DNA from: Sphingopyxis sp. QXT-31
GTDB taxonomy: Bacteria > Pseudomonadota > Alphaproteobacteria > Sphingomonadales > Sphingomonadaceae
Direction of reading: 5' to 3'
Length of the DNA stretch: 64,000 nt
Assembly (NCBI RefSeq): GCF_001984035.1
Contig: NZ_CP019449.1
Coordinates: 4,221,027 to 4,285,026 of the forward strand
Shown piece after piece: positions 34,173 to 42,661 of the stretch (position 1 is the stretch's first letter; each line of letters begins with the position of its first letter). The position numbers and the translations under genes are program-made. Below the pieces are notes generated by a model. It had not been told where the DNA came from. It ran no database searches and worked only from the letters and a program-made list of their open reading frames with translations.

Positions 34173-34565
34173 ATGCACAGCCCCGAAAAAATTTCCTACG
34201 ATCCCGATGCGCCCGGCGACCCGCGCGTCGAGGCGCTGGTCAACGAACTCATCGGCCGAGTCGCCGACAAATGGACATTGCTGCTTTTGGAGGCGCTGGA
34301 GGAGTATGGCGAGAGCCGTTTCACACGGCTGGCGCAGCTCGTGCCGGGGATCAGCCAGAAGATGCTGACGCAGACACTGCGTGCGATGGAGCGCGACGGG
34401 CTGGTCCACCGCACCGTGCATCCGGTGATTCCGCCCAAGGTCGAATATCGGCTGACCGGGCTGGGGCACAGCCTCGGCGAGGCCTTTTGCGGGGTCTGGC
34501 AATGGGCCGAGGCGCATCTGTGCGAAGTCGAGGAAGCGCGCGCCGAATTCGACGGCCGTGGCTGA
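34173..34565 (+). CDS. HxlR-family transcriptional regulator
   Basis: Winged-helix regulator of 130 residues. The family hallmark is the helix-turn-helix run ADKWTLLLLEAL, FTRLAQLVPGISQKMLTQTL and MERDGLVHRTVHP followed by the wing PKVEYRLTGLG. No cysteine in the redox-sensing N-terminal position is seen; the cysteines are near the C-terminus. The ATG at 34173 was chosen over the long upstream frame. It is divergent from the SDR gene. Confidence 0.92.
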   Translation: MHSPEKISYDPDAPGDPRVEALVNELIGRVADKWTLLLLEALEEYGESRFTRLAQLVPGISQKMLTQTLRAMERDGLVHRTVHPVIPPKVEYRLTGLGHSLGEAFCGVWQWAEAHLCEVEEARAEFDGRG

Positions 34566-34575
34566 CGGCAAAAGG

Positions 34576-34607
34576 CCGTGTTTCCCCGCCGGGGCGGGGA
34601 AACACGG
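34576..34607. terminator. Bidirectional hairpin between hxlR and urcA-type genes
   Basis: CCGTGTTTCCCCGCC and its exact reverse complement form a 15-bp palindrome with almost no loop. It sits where two genes converge. No T-run follows on either strand, so it would be a weak or Rho-assisted terminator. Confidence 0.6.
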
Positions 34608-34639
34608 AATCGCCTGGAGTGCCTTCAGGCTTTGGTGGA

Positions 34640-34981
34640 TTATTTCGCGAGCGCGCTCACGCGGATCGGCTCGGCGCGCGCCGCGCTGGCGATGACCGCG
34701 TCGGCCTGCGCCGTCGCAAGCTGCCGCGTGTCGCGGCGGCACTGGCGCACGTCGTTGGTGCCCGCGAAGTCGAAGTTCGACACCGGGCCGCAGACTTCGA
34801 CGACCGCGCGCCAGATGCGCCGGTCGAGCGCCTTCGCGCCCGCCTTGGTCGCGAGGTCGAGATCCTTGTGCTGGACCACCACGCTGGGATTGGCGGGGAG
34901 ATTGGCGGGCGCGTCCTGGGCGAATACGGGCTGGCCGACCGAGGCGGTGGCGAGCGCGGCGAGGATCAGAAGCTTTTGCAT
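34640..34981 (-). CDS. UrcA family protein
   Basis: Small exported protein of 113 residues. Signal peptide KLLILAALATASVGQPVFA, then the UrcA-type core: VVQHKDLDLATKAGAKALDRR, and a cysteine pair in VEVCGPV and VRQCRRDT that probably forms a disulfide. UrcA proteins are widespread in sphingomonads and of unknown function. The start ATG at 34979-34981 gives the proper signal peptide. Confidence 0.88.
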   Translation of the reverse strand: MQKLLILAALATASVGQPVFAQDAPANLPANPSVVVQHKDLDLATKAGAKALDRRIWRAVVEVCGPVSNFDFAGTNDVRQCRRDTRQLATAQADAVIASAARAEPIRVSALAK

Positions 34982-35080
34982 CTTGTGTCTCCTTCGTCCG
35001 GCTGAAGAGGAGGGGAGGAAGCCGGTAGGCGACAGATAGGCTGCACGCGAACGCCACGGGAGCAACGATGTTGCCGGACT

Positions 35081-35100
35081 ATTCTGCAAAATTGCAGAAT
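35081..35100. promoter_or_regulatory. LysR-type palindromic box
   Basis: ATTCTGCAA-AA-TTGCAGAAT has perfect 9-bp arms and contains the T-N11-A form of LysR boxes. It lies 33 bases upstream of the lysR-type start and 100 bases upstream of the divergent UrcA gene; either or both may be controlled. Confidence 0.7.
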
Positions 35101-35132
35101 GGCGCAGGGGCGATTATGGCGCACAAGACGCC

Positions 35133-36014
35133 ATGTACGACTGGAACGACCTCAAGGCCTTTCTCGCGGTCGCCGAGACCGGCAGCACGCTGGCGGCGGC
35201 GCAGGCGCTGCGCGTCAGCCAGACCACCGTCGCGCGCCGAATCGCCGCACTGGAGGAAGCGACCGGGCTCAATCTGTTCGAGCGGCGCCAGGCGGGCTAT
35301 GCGCTGACCCCGGTGGGCGAGGCGATGATGGCGAGCGCGCTCGCGGTGCGCGACGCCGCCGACCGCTTCGGCGACGCCGCGGGCGCCAAGTCGCGCGATG
35401 CCGGCGGCACGGTGAGCCTGACGACGATGGAAATCTTCGCGGTGACGATCCTGCCGCCGATCCTCCGCGACCTGCGCGCCGAGCATCCCGGTATCCACAT
35501 CCATCTCGAGACGACCGACGAGCCGCGCGACCTCGCGTCGGGTGCCGCCGACATCGCGATCCGCAGCACCAAGCAGCCGTCGGGCGGCGGGCTCGTCGGG
35601 CGGCGCATCGCCGACAATCCCTGGACCGTCTATTGCAGCCGCGACTATGCCGACCGCCACGGCATCCCGCACACGCGCGAGGAACTGGCGGCGCACCCGT
35701 TCATCGGCGGCGGCGGCTATGTCTGGGAACCCTATCAGGCGTGGCTGCGGCGGCATGGCCTGGAGAATTCGGTCGTCATGCAATATGACAGCGCTTCGGG
35801 CCTGCTCGCGGGCGTGCGGTCGGGCATGGGGCTCAGCGTCCTGCCGGCCTTTCTCGCCGACCGCGAGCCCAGCCTCGTCCGCTGTATTCCGGCGATGAGC
35901 GAGGACACAACCGGGCTGTGGCTGTTGACCCACGAACGGCTCCGGCATGTGCCGCGCGTGCGGCTGGTGCTCGACTTCCTCGCTGCCGCGCTGACGCGGC
36001 TGGCGCGGAGCTAG
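35133..36014 (+). CDS. LysR-family transcriptional regulator
   Basis: Protein of 293 residues. The N-terminal helix-turn-helix (DLKAFLAVAETGSTLAAAQ, then VSQTTVARRIAALEEATG) is canonical; a type 2 periplasmic-binding-like effector domain follows from about residue 88. The target is probably the divergent UrcA gene or itself, given the palindrome between them. The effector is unknown. Confidence 0.92.
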   Translation: MYDWNDLKAFLAVAETGSTLAAAQALRVSQTTVARRIAALEEATGLNLFERRQAGYALTPVGEAMMASALAVRDAADRFGDAAGAKSRDAGGTVSLTTMEIFAVTILPPILRDLRAEHPGIHIHLETTDEPRDLASGAADIAIRSTKQPSGGGLVGRRIADNPWTVYCSRDYADRHGIPHTREELAAHPFIGGGGYVWEPYQAWLRRHGLENSVVMQYDSASGLLAGVRSGMGLSVLPAFLADREPSLVRCIPAMSEDTTGLWLLTHERLRHVPRVRLVLDFLAAALTRLARS

Positions 36015-36024
36015 GCGGCGCCGC

Positions 36025-37593
36025 TCAATCCAGGCGATGATTGCCGTCGAGCGAGTCGGCCAGCGCCTTCACCAGCGCGGCTTCCTCCGGCCCCAGTGCG
36101 GCAAACCTCTTGTAGAGCCGTGGGTGGTGAAGCGCGAGGCCATAGCCGGCGAACCGGCCGAAACTGGGGCAATCCCTGGGGAGCGACTCGCGGTCGAGAT
36201 CGGGCCCGGCGCGCCACTCGCCGGCGAGAATACGGCTGTTGACGATGTCGAACAACGCCGGGCCGGTCGCGGCAAACTCGTCTTCGGGCAACGCCGCGAG
36301 CATCATCGCGGCGTCGCGGACACGATAATATTTGCCGCCCGCGCGCGCCGCCTTCAGCCAGGTGACCAGCCTTTGCCCGTCGCCGGGACGGAACAGCCTT
36401 GGCGTGTCGCACATCCGCTGAAAGATGTTGCCATCGTTCGGCTCCAGCGGCGCCTCGGCGACGTTGCGCCAGAAGGCCGCGATGCGTTCGCGCTCGTCCG
36501 CCGCCGCTGCGGCCAGGCTCGCCGCGAGCAGCCCGCTTTCGCCATCGGCTCCGAACAGCGTCGTATCGTCGTTGCGCCCGCCATCCTCCGCCCGCGCGGT
36601 GAACAGCCGTGGCAGCATATGATAGTCGTTGCTCCACTCCGGCCCCAGCCGCACCGTCTTGTCGGGCGCAAAGCCGATATGCCATTCGCTCTTGCCGCCG
36701 AAGATCGCGGTCCAGTGAAAGACGGTGAAGATCGGTACGGGCGCGACGATATGCGCATGGCCCCAGACCACCACGCGCTCGCCCGCGCCATCGGTGAGGC
36801 TCAGCCGGTGCAGGTAGCCGCCCACCAACAGCGAGCGATAGCGCGCGATCGTCGCGGTCAGCCCCTCGACCGGCTCATCGTCGGCGGGGCGTTGCAGCAC
36901 CGGCTTGGCGTCGGCACGCGGCAGGTGCCAGCCGGCGGGGCCGACATCCTTGCACGCCGCGCGCAACCGCGTCATGCCCTCTGCCGACAATCGGTGCAGC
37001 ATCACTGGCTGCGCCGGGCGCTGGCCGCGCAACGGCGGGCCGGGCAACGACAGGACACGCGCGATATCGGCGCTGTCGATCAGGGTGCGCGCTTTCGACG
37101 CGGTATGCACTTCACCCGTCACGATCACCGTCGCGTCGCCGGGATCGACCGGCGACCAGCTGTCGGCCGCCGCCCGCAAGTCGGCCAGCTTCCTCTTGCC
37201 GCCGATCCGCTGCACCGCATAGAGCAGCACGAACCCCGCCGGCAGCGCCGCCCACCACGGCGCGACACGCCCCATCGCCACGTCGATCGTCAGCAGCAGC
37301 ATCGACCCCGCGATCAGCACGCCCTGCGCCAGCGGCGCGCGGAACGCCATCATCCCCCAGGCGACGATCGGGATCGACATCGGGATGCCGAGCATCAGCG
37401 CGGCCACGAGGGGATGCCACCAGGCGAGGCCGCTCCCGGGCGCGGTCGCCGCCGACAGCGCCAGCCGCGTCACCCACAGGATCGGGCCGAGCAAAAAGGC
37501 GATACCGATCAGCGGGTGATAGGGGATCGGCATCGTAGCGATCGGGAAGATCCAGCGAAACCCCAATGTTCGCAAAACACCGCCGATCGCCAT
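36025..37593 (-). CDS. Large membrane-anchored protein of unknown function
   Basis: Protein of about 522 residues that I cannot place in a family. The first ~150 residues hold four hydrophobic helices (for example LIGIAFLLGPILWVTRLAL, MSIPIVAWGMMAF, LIAGSMLLLTIDVAM). A large soluble part follows with ATVIVTGEVHTASKARTL, WGHAHIVAPVPIFTVFHW and a C-terminal helical region. No catalytic motif stands out. The start is uncertain: ATG 37593 has GGAG upstream, and ATG 37611 or GTG 37644 are in frame. It converges on lysR. Confidence 0.75.
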   Translation of the reverse strand: MAIGGVLRTLGFRWIFPIATMPIPYHPLIGIAFLLGPILWVTRLALSAATAPGSGLAWWHPLVAALMLGIPMSIPIVAWGMMAFRAPLAQGVLIAGSMLLLTIDVAMGRVAPWWAALPAGFVLLYAVQRIGGKRKLADLRAAADSWSPVDPGDATVIVTGEVHTASKARTLIDSADIARVLSLPGPPLRGQRPAQPVMLHRLSAEGMTRLRAACKDVGPAGWHLPRADAKPVLQRPADDEPVEGLTATIARYRSLLVGGYLHRLSLTDGAGERVVVWGHAHIVAPVPIFTVFHWTAIFGGKSEWHIGFAPDKTVRLGPEWSNDYHMLPRLFTARAEDGGRNDDTTLFGADGESGLLAASLAAAAADERERIAAFWRNVAEAPLEPNDGNIFQRMCDTPRLFRPGDGQRLVTWLKAARAGGKYYRVRDAAMMLAALPEDEFAATGPALFDIVNSRILAGEWRAGPDLDRESLPRDCPSFGRFAGYGLALHHPRLYKRFAALGPEEAALVKALADSLDGNHRLD

Positions 37594-37836
37594 ACCGCTC
37601 CGCCCCGCCATCTGAGGGGGAATAATAACCGCCTTTCCTTTCACTTGCGTTAGGGAAAGCGGGTTCGCAAAAAGCGCCTTCCCAAGGATTCACATGTGAT
37701 CCAAGCTGGAGGATGAAGACTCGTCCAAGCCGTTGCGCCCGCGCGCTGCCGATCGCCGCCCTCAGGCGGCGCCTATGCGCCGAACCGCGATTCCAGTGTG
37801 ACGTTGCGCAGTTTTGGGTGCTTTTTCGGCCGGGCC

Positions 37837-38334
37837 TCACCCCAGCCTTGCGCACCCCAATGCCGCCGCGTCGATCGCCGTCGCCGCCCCGCGCAGGCGG
37901 TAGGTATCGGCGATCGAGCCGCCGCTCGTGCTGGTGCTTTCGACGCTCATGCTCGGTGCCGACCGCATCGCGGCGACGATCGCCGCGTCCATCCGCGCGT
38001 CGCTGGCCCAGCCGTGCGCGCCGTTGCCCGTCAGGATGAAGCGGCGGCTGCCGATCGTCAGCCGCAGTTCGGCGCCTTCGCGGCGCGCCTTCGACAGCCG
38101 GATGTAGAATTGCCCGCGGATGCGCGACTTGGGCCAATAACCGACGCTGGCATAGGCTTTGACCTGCGGCGTGCCGATCGTCGCCGCGGGCGCGGCGATC
38201 GCATAGCAGCGCGGCGTGCCGGGATCGCGAAATGCGCCCCAGCCGTCGAAGATGCCGAGCGCGGTGCGCGGCGCCGCGAGCGCCACGGCGGGGGCCGCCG
38301 CCAGCAGGAGCAAAAGGGGGAGGGCGCGGCGCAT
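37837..38334 (-). CDS. Exported hypothetical protein (IalB-like?)
   Basis: Protein of 165 residues with a signal peptide (LPLLLLLAAAPAVALA). The body, with FDGWGAFRDPGTPRCYAIA, AYASVGYWPKSR and a late SMSVESTSTSGGSIADTYRL, resembles the alphaproteobacterial invasion-associated IalB-like or related envelope proteins; this is a weak resemblance. Two cysteines (PRCYAI and ALGCARLG) could form a disulfide. The start ATG 38334 was chosen for the signal peptide. The 240-base gap downstream shows nothing else. Confidence 0.65.
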   Translation of the reverse strand: MRRALPLLLLLAAAPAVALAAPRTALGIFDGWGAFRDPGTPRCYAIAAPAATIGTPQVKAYASVGYWPKSRIRGQFYIRLSKARREGAELRLTIGSRRFILTGNGAHGWASDARMDAAIVAAMRSAPSMSVESTSTSGGSIADTYRLRGAATAIDAAALGCARLG

Positions 38335-38507
38335 CGCGCCTCGATTGCGCGATTGGTCCGCCTTTGCAAGCATGGCTTGCACGCCGCCACGCGCACGTTA
38401 AGGATGGGTGACATTTTCGGGGGCAGGGAATCGGGGTCTTTGGGCCCGCAGTGCCCTTGACCCTCCAGGGGCTTCTCCCGCACGAGCATTAGGATGGCGG
38501 AATACAA

Positions 38508-39623
38508 ATGAAAGCGACGATCGAACGCGCGGTACTTCTGAAAAGCCTCGGCCACGTCCAGTCGGTGGTCGAACGGCGCAACACCATCCCCATCCTATCG
38601 AACGTGCTGATCGAGGCCGACGCCACCGGTCAGTTGAAACTCATGGCGACCGACCTCGACCTGCAGGTGGTCGAGACGATCGCGGCGAAGGTCGAAACCG
38701 CCGGCACCACCACCGTGTCAGCGCATACCCTGTTCGAAATCGCCCGCAAGCTGCCCGAGGGCGCCGAGGTCAGCCTCGCCGCCGCCGAGGGCAAGATGCA
38801 GGTCAAGGCCGGCCGCTCGAACTTCAACCTGCCGACGCTGCCGCGCGACGATTTCCCGGTGATCGCCGAGGGCGACCTGCCGACCAATTTCGAACTGCCC
38901 GTCGCCGAGCTGATCGAGATCATCGACAAGACGCGCTTTGCCATCTCGACCGAGGAAACGCGCTATTATCTGAACGGCATCTTCTTCCACGTTGCCGAGG
39001 ATGCGACGGGCCCGGTGCTCAAGGCCGCGGCGACCGACGGCCACCGCCTCGCGCGCTACACCGTGACGCGCCCCGACGGCGCGGCGTCGATGCCCGACGT
39101 CATCGTGCCGCGCAAATGCGTCGGCGAAATTCGCAAATTGCTCGACGAGGCCGAGGGTAATGTCGAGATCAGCCTGTCGGCGACCAAGATCCGCTTCCAG
39201 CTGGGCAACGCCGTGCTCACCTCGAAGCTGATCGACGGCACCTTCCCCGATTACAGCCGCGTCATCCCGACCGCGAACGACCGCCTGCTCAAAGTCGATC
39301 CGAAGAGTCTTTTTCAGGGCGTCGACCGCGTCTCGACGATCGCCAGCGAAAAGACCCGCGCGGTCAAGGTCGGGCTCGACAAGGACCGCATCACGCTCAG
39401 CGTCACCAGCCCCGAAAACGGCACCGCCGCCGAGGAACTCGCCGCGGCTTACGACAGCGAGGCGATGGAGATCGGCTTCAACGCGCGTTATCTCAGCGAC
39501 ATCCTCGGCCAGGTCGACGGCGACAATGTCGAGCTGCACTTGGCCGACGCCAACGCCCCGACGCTGATCCGCGAAAGCGAGAAGAGCCCGGCGCTGTACG
39601 TGCTGATGCCGATGCGGGTCTAA
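38508..39623 (+). CDS. dnaN: DNA polymerase III beta subunit (sliding clamp)
   Basis: Clamp protein of 371 residues made of three topologically equal domains; it tethers the polymerase to DNA. Hallmarks are MKATIERAVLLKSLGHVQSVVERRNTIPILSNV at the start (given here only as family pattern: VVERRNTIPILSNVLIE), ATDGHRLARY in the middle and the C-terminal YVLMPMRV. It is not flanked by dnaA, recF or gyrB, as is usual in sphingomonads. The preceding 170 bases contain a small palindrome GCAAGC-ATG-GCTTGC but no clear promoter. Confidence 0.96.
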   Translation: MKATIERAVLLKSLGHVQSVVERRNTIPILSNVLIEADATGQLKLMATDLDLQVVETIAAKVETAGTTTVSAHTLFEIARKLPEGAEVSLAAAEGKMQVKAGRSNFNLPTLPRDDFPVIAEGDLPTNFELPVAELIEIIDKTRFAISTEETRYYLNGIFFHVAEDATGPVLKAAATDGHRLARYTVTRPDGAASMPDVIVPRKCVGEIRKLLDEAEGNVEISLSATKIRFQLGNAVLTSKLIDGTFPDYSRVIPTANDRLLKVDPKSLFQGVDRVSTIASEKTRAVKVGLDKDRITLSVTSPENGTAAEELAAAYDSEAMEIGFNARYLSDILGQVDGDNVELHLADANAPTLIRESEKSPALYVLMPMRV

Positions 39624-39625
39624 TT

Positions 39626-39804
39626 CCTTGTCCCTTGATGGGAGAAGGATATGAAGCCTTGCGCCTTTGGCGCTAGGCGGAGTTGGATGAGGGTGATGGT
39701 GCGTCCTTGCACCGTCCCGTTCAGGCCGAGACCCCACCCCTACCGCTGCGACTAAGCGACTGCGTCGCCAAGTCTCGCTGCCTCCCCCATCAAGGGGGAG
39801 GGGG
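39626..39804. repeat. Family B dispersed structured repeat, copy 4
   Basis: Between convergent dnaN and the PQQ-type dehydrogenase gene. Inner hairpins: GCGCC-TTT-GGCGC and GCGAC-TGC-GTCGC (39756-39768). The second replaces GGCAGC/GCTGCC of other copies while staying complementary. Confidence 0.85.
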
Positions 39805-39821
39805 TTTATTGGTGTTCAGCC

Positions 39822-41165
39822 TTACCCCGCCTTCGCCACCCGCCAGATCACCCCGCCGGTGTCGTCGGCGATCAGCGCGCTGCCGTCCTTGGCGACCTTC
39901 ACATCGGCCGGGCGGCCGCGGGTCGTCTTGCCGTCCTTGCCCAGGAACTGGTCGAGCAGCGCGATCGGCAGCGCCTCGGCGGGTTTGCCGTTGGCGCCGA
40001 ACTTCACGAACACGACGTCGTATCCCGACACCGGCTCGCGGTTCCACGAGCCGTGGCGGGCGATCAGCGCGCCATTGGCGAAACGCTCGCCGAGGTCGAG
40101 CCCTTGGGTGAAGGTCATGCCGAGCGGCGCGGTGTGGGCGCCCAGCGCATATGCGGGGCGCCGGACATATTGGCGGCGATCCTCGGCCTCGGGCTCGACC
40201 CGTGGGTCGACGAAGCCGCCCCAATAATACCAGGGCCAGCCATAGAAATCGCCCTCGTCGACTTCGGCCAGATAGTCGGGGACCAGGTCGCTGCCGAGCA
40301 TGTCGCGCTCGTTGACCACGGTCCACAGCTGGTCGCTGCCGGGGTAGAAGGCGACGCCGACGGGGTTGCGGATGCCCGCGGCGAAGGTGCGCATATATTT
40401 ATTCTCGGGCCGCACCTCGAGCACCGCGGCGCGGCGGAACTCGCGATTCATGCCCTTTTCGCCGATGTTCGAATCGGCGCCGACGCCGATGTACAGCCAG
40501 CCATTGGGCGCCGCGGCCAGGCTCTTGGTCCAGTGGCGGTTGGTGCCCTTGGCGGGCAGGTCGACGATCTTGACGGGCTTGCCGCTCATCTTGGTCTCGC
40601 CCGCAACATAAGGGAAAGCGAGCAGCGCGTCGGTATTGGCCACATAGAGCGTGTCGCCGACCAGCGCCATGCCATAGGGCGAGTTGAGGCCGGTGATATA
40701 CGCGCTCTTGACCTCGGCCTTGCCGTCGCCGTCGGCGTCGCGGAGCAGGGTGATGCGGTTCGCCGACGGGCGGCGGCCGGTGCCGCCCTTGGTCATCAGC
40801 TTGCTCATCACCGCGCCCTCGATGCCCGATGTGTCGCGCGGCGGGCTCTGGCTCTCGGCCGTGAGCACGTCGCCGTTCGGGAGCACGAGGATGGTGCGCG
40901 GATGGTCGAGCCCCTCGGCGAAGCGCTGGACGGTCAGGCCGGCGGCGGCGCGCGGCGCCTGGCCTGCGGGCCAGCTCGTCGCCTCGGGCACATTGATCGT
41001 CGGGATGGTCTGCGCGTCCTGCGCGCCCATCACCGGCACCCGGCCGCTCGTCTCGGCGGTCGAGAAGCGCGCCACATCGGGTCGCGACATGATGTAGAGC
41101 GTGATGCCCCCGACGATCAGGATCAGCAGCAGGGCGAGGAGGACATATTTCAGGATCTTGCGCAT
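39822..41165 (-). CDS. PQQ-dependent sugar dehydrogenase family protein
   Basis: Protein of 447 residues with an N-terminal membrane anchor (YVLLALLLILIVGGITLYIM) and a six-bladed beta-propeller of the soluble glucose/sorbosone dehydrogenase type. Propeller and PQQ-site segments: GLDHPRTILVLPNGDVL, NSPYGMALVGDTLYVANTD, GTNRHWTKSLAAAPNG, and AAGIRNPVGVAFYPG. Such enzymes oxidise sugars in the periplasm using PQQ and calcium; the substrate cannot be told. No pqq biosynthesis genes are in the window. Confidence 0.9.
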   Translation of the reverse strand: MRKILKYVLLALLLILIVGGITLYIMSRPDVARFSTAETSGRVPVMGAQDAQTIPTINVPEATSWPAGQAPRAAAGLTVQRFAEGLDHPRTILVLPNGDVLTAESQSPPRDTSGIEGAVMSKLMTKGGTGRRPSANRITLLRDADGDGKAEVKSAYITGLNSPYGMALVGDTLYVANTDALLAFPYVAGETKMSGKPVKIVDLPAKGTNRHWTKSLAAAPNGWLYIGVGADSNIGEKGMNREFRRAAVLEVRPENKYMRTFAAGIRNPVGVAFYPGSDQLWTVVNERDMLGSDLVPDYLAEVDEGDFYGWPWYYWGGFVDPRVEPEAEDRRQYVRRPAYALGAHTAPLGMTFTQGLDLGERFANGALIARHGSWNREPVSGYDVVFVKFGANGKPAEALPIALLDQFLGKDGKTTRGRPADVKVAKDGSALIADDTGGVIWRVAKAG

Positions 41166-41334
41166 GGCATCCTGTCTACACATGCGGCGGGCCGTGGCAA
41201 AGGGGCGAAAAGCGGAGGCGCCATGGTTAACCGATGGTACCCTGCGATTAACCTTACCCGCTCGTTCAGCACTATTGGGAACGGCGCGGTGAGGCGACGC
41301 GCGTAGAGCGGGCCCCGACATGATCGGGGACACC

Positions 41335-41550
41335 ATGGAACTGCCGGCACCTTATCTGCCCGACCGCGCCGCGGTTGACGAGGCGCACGCGCTGATCGCG
41401 CGCCACGGCGACGAGGCGGGCTATGCCGCGGCGGCGCGCGCCGAGCAGTATCGCGTGCTCGGCAACCACATCCACTTTGCGCGCTGGCGCCAGATCGAGC
41501 GGCTGATCACCTATCTCTCGATCGAGGACGTGCTCGGCACGGTGCACTGA
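41335..41550 (+). CDS. Small hypothetical protein
   Basis: Protein of 71 residues, soluble and helical: EAHALIARHGDEAGYAAAAR then FARWRQIERLITYLS. It looks like the short sphingomonad proteins of the HGDEA/YAAARAE type that carry no known function. The ATG at 41335 is preceded by GGGGA; an ATG at 41320 is in frame. It stands alone and is divergent from the dehydrogenase gene. Confidence 0.7.
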   Translation: MELPAPYLPDRAAVDEAHALIARHGDEAGYAAAARAEQYRVLGNHIHFARWRQIERLITYLSIEDVLGTVH

Positions 41551-41555
41551 CCCAT

Positions 41556-41733
41556 CTCCCTCCCCCTTGATGGGGGAGGCAGCGACACTTGGCAGCTTGC
41601 TGCTTAGTCGCAGCGGTGGGGGCGCGGCCTCGGCCTGAAGCGGGCGGCGCTATGGCGCACCCTCACCCTCATCCAACTCCGCCTAGCGCCAGAGGCGCAA
41701 GGCTCCGTATCCTTCTCCCATCGAGGGAGAAGG
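41556..41733. repeat. Family B dispersed structured repeat, copy 5
   Basis: Between the 71-residue gene and argC, which converge. Outer arms CTCCCCCTTGATGGGGGAGG and CCTTCTCCCATCGAGGGAGA; an inner GCGCC-AGA-GGCGC hairpin is near the right end. Confidence 0.85.
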
Positions 41734-41736
41734 AAT

Positions 41737-42657
41737 TCAGAGGCGCAGCCCCGCGGTCTCGGGCAAGGCCGCCATGATGTTGAGGTTCTGCACGCAGGCG
41801 CCGCTCGCGCCCTTGCCGAGATTATCGAGCCGCGCGACGAGGCGCAGCTGGGTGCCGTCGGCACTGGCGTAGAGCATCAGCTCCATCGCGTCGGTCGCGG
41901 CGTCATCCTTGCGCAGCAAGAGCTCGCTCTCGTCGCCCGCGCGGCGCACGCTGACCAGCGGCGACCCGGCATAATGCGCCGCGAGCGCGTCGTAGGCGGC
42001 ATCGGCGGCCGGCGTATCGACCGCCAGCGGCACCTCGACCAGCATCCCGCGGTAGACCGGCACGACCGCCGGCGCGAACAGCGGGGGATGCGTCAGGCCT
42101 GCGCCGACCTGCATCTCGGGCACATGTTTGTGCGCCAGCGACAGCCCATAGCTGCGAAAGCCGATGTCGGGTTCGGCCTCGAAGCGCGCTATCAGCTCCT
42201 TGCCGCCGCCCGAATAGCCCGACACCGCATTGATGCTGAGCCGCGCGTCGCTGGCGACGATGCCCGCCGCGACCAGCGGCGCGACCAGCGCGAGGAAACC
42301 GGTCGGATAGCAACCGGGGTTGCTCACGCGCGTCGCCGCGGCGATCGCCTCGCGCTGCCCCGCGCTGAGCTCGGGAAAGCCATAGGCCCAGCCCGGCGCG
42401 ACGCGGTGCGCGGTCGAAGCGTCGATCACCTTGGTGCGGTCGTTCGCAATCATGCCGACCGCCTCGACCGCCGCGGCGTCGGGCAGGCAGAGGATGACGA
42501 AATCGGCATCGTTGAGCGCTTCGCGCCGCGCGCCCGCATCCTTGCGCCGCGCTTCGTCCAGCGTCAGCAGCGAGAATTCGGCCCGTCCTGCGAGCCGCTC
42601 GGCGATTTCGAGGCCCGTCGTTCCCGCCGCGCCGTCGATGAATACCGTCTGTGTCAT
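41737..42657 (-). CDS. argC: N-acetyl-gamma-glutamyl-phosphate reductase
   Basis: Arginine-biosynthesis enzyme of 306 residues that reduces N-acetylglutamyl phosphate to the semialdehyde with NADPH. It is the short (type 2) ArgC. The N-terminal nucleotide motif is IDGAAGTTGLEI, and the catalytic cysteine is in SNPGCYPTG (Cys116). GYSGGGKELI and the C-terminal DNLGKGASGACVQNLN are family-conserved. It starts four bases after the NlpC/P60 gene stop, so the two form an operon. Confidence 0.96.
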   Translation of the reverse strand: MTQTVFIDGAAGTTGLEIAERLAGRAEFSLLTLDEARRKDAGARREALNDADFVILCLPDAAAVEAVGMIANDRTKVIDASTAHRVAPGWAYGFPELSAGQREAIAAATRVSNPGCYPTGFLALVAPLVAAGIVASDARLSINAVSGYSGGGKELIARFEAEPDIGFRSYGLSLAHKHVPEMQVGAGLTHPPLFAPAVVPVYRGMLVEVPLAVDTPAADAAYDALAAHYAGSPLVSVRRAGDESELLLRKDDAATDAMELMLYASADGTQLRLVARLDNLGKGASGACVQNLNIMAALPETAGLRL

Positions 42658-42661
42658 GATG

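Noticed and set aside
31205..35005. Very long plus-strand open frame (1266 codons)
   Set aside because: It is antisense to rlmN, the SDR and UrcA genes and crosses several repeats; long antisense frames are common at this GC content. No domain is recognisable.
37713..38039. Plus-strand frame of 108 codons near 37.8 kb
   Set aside because: Overlaps the exported hypothetical gene antisense and is Arg/Pro-rich; no support.
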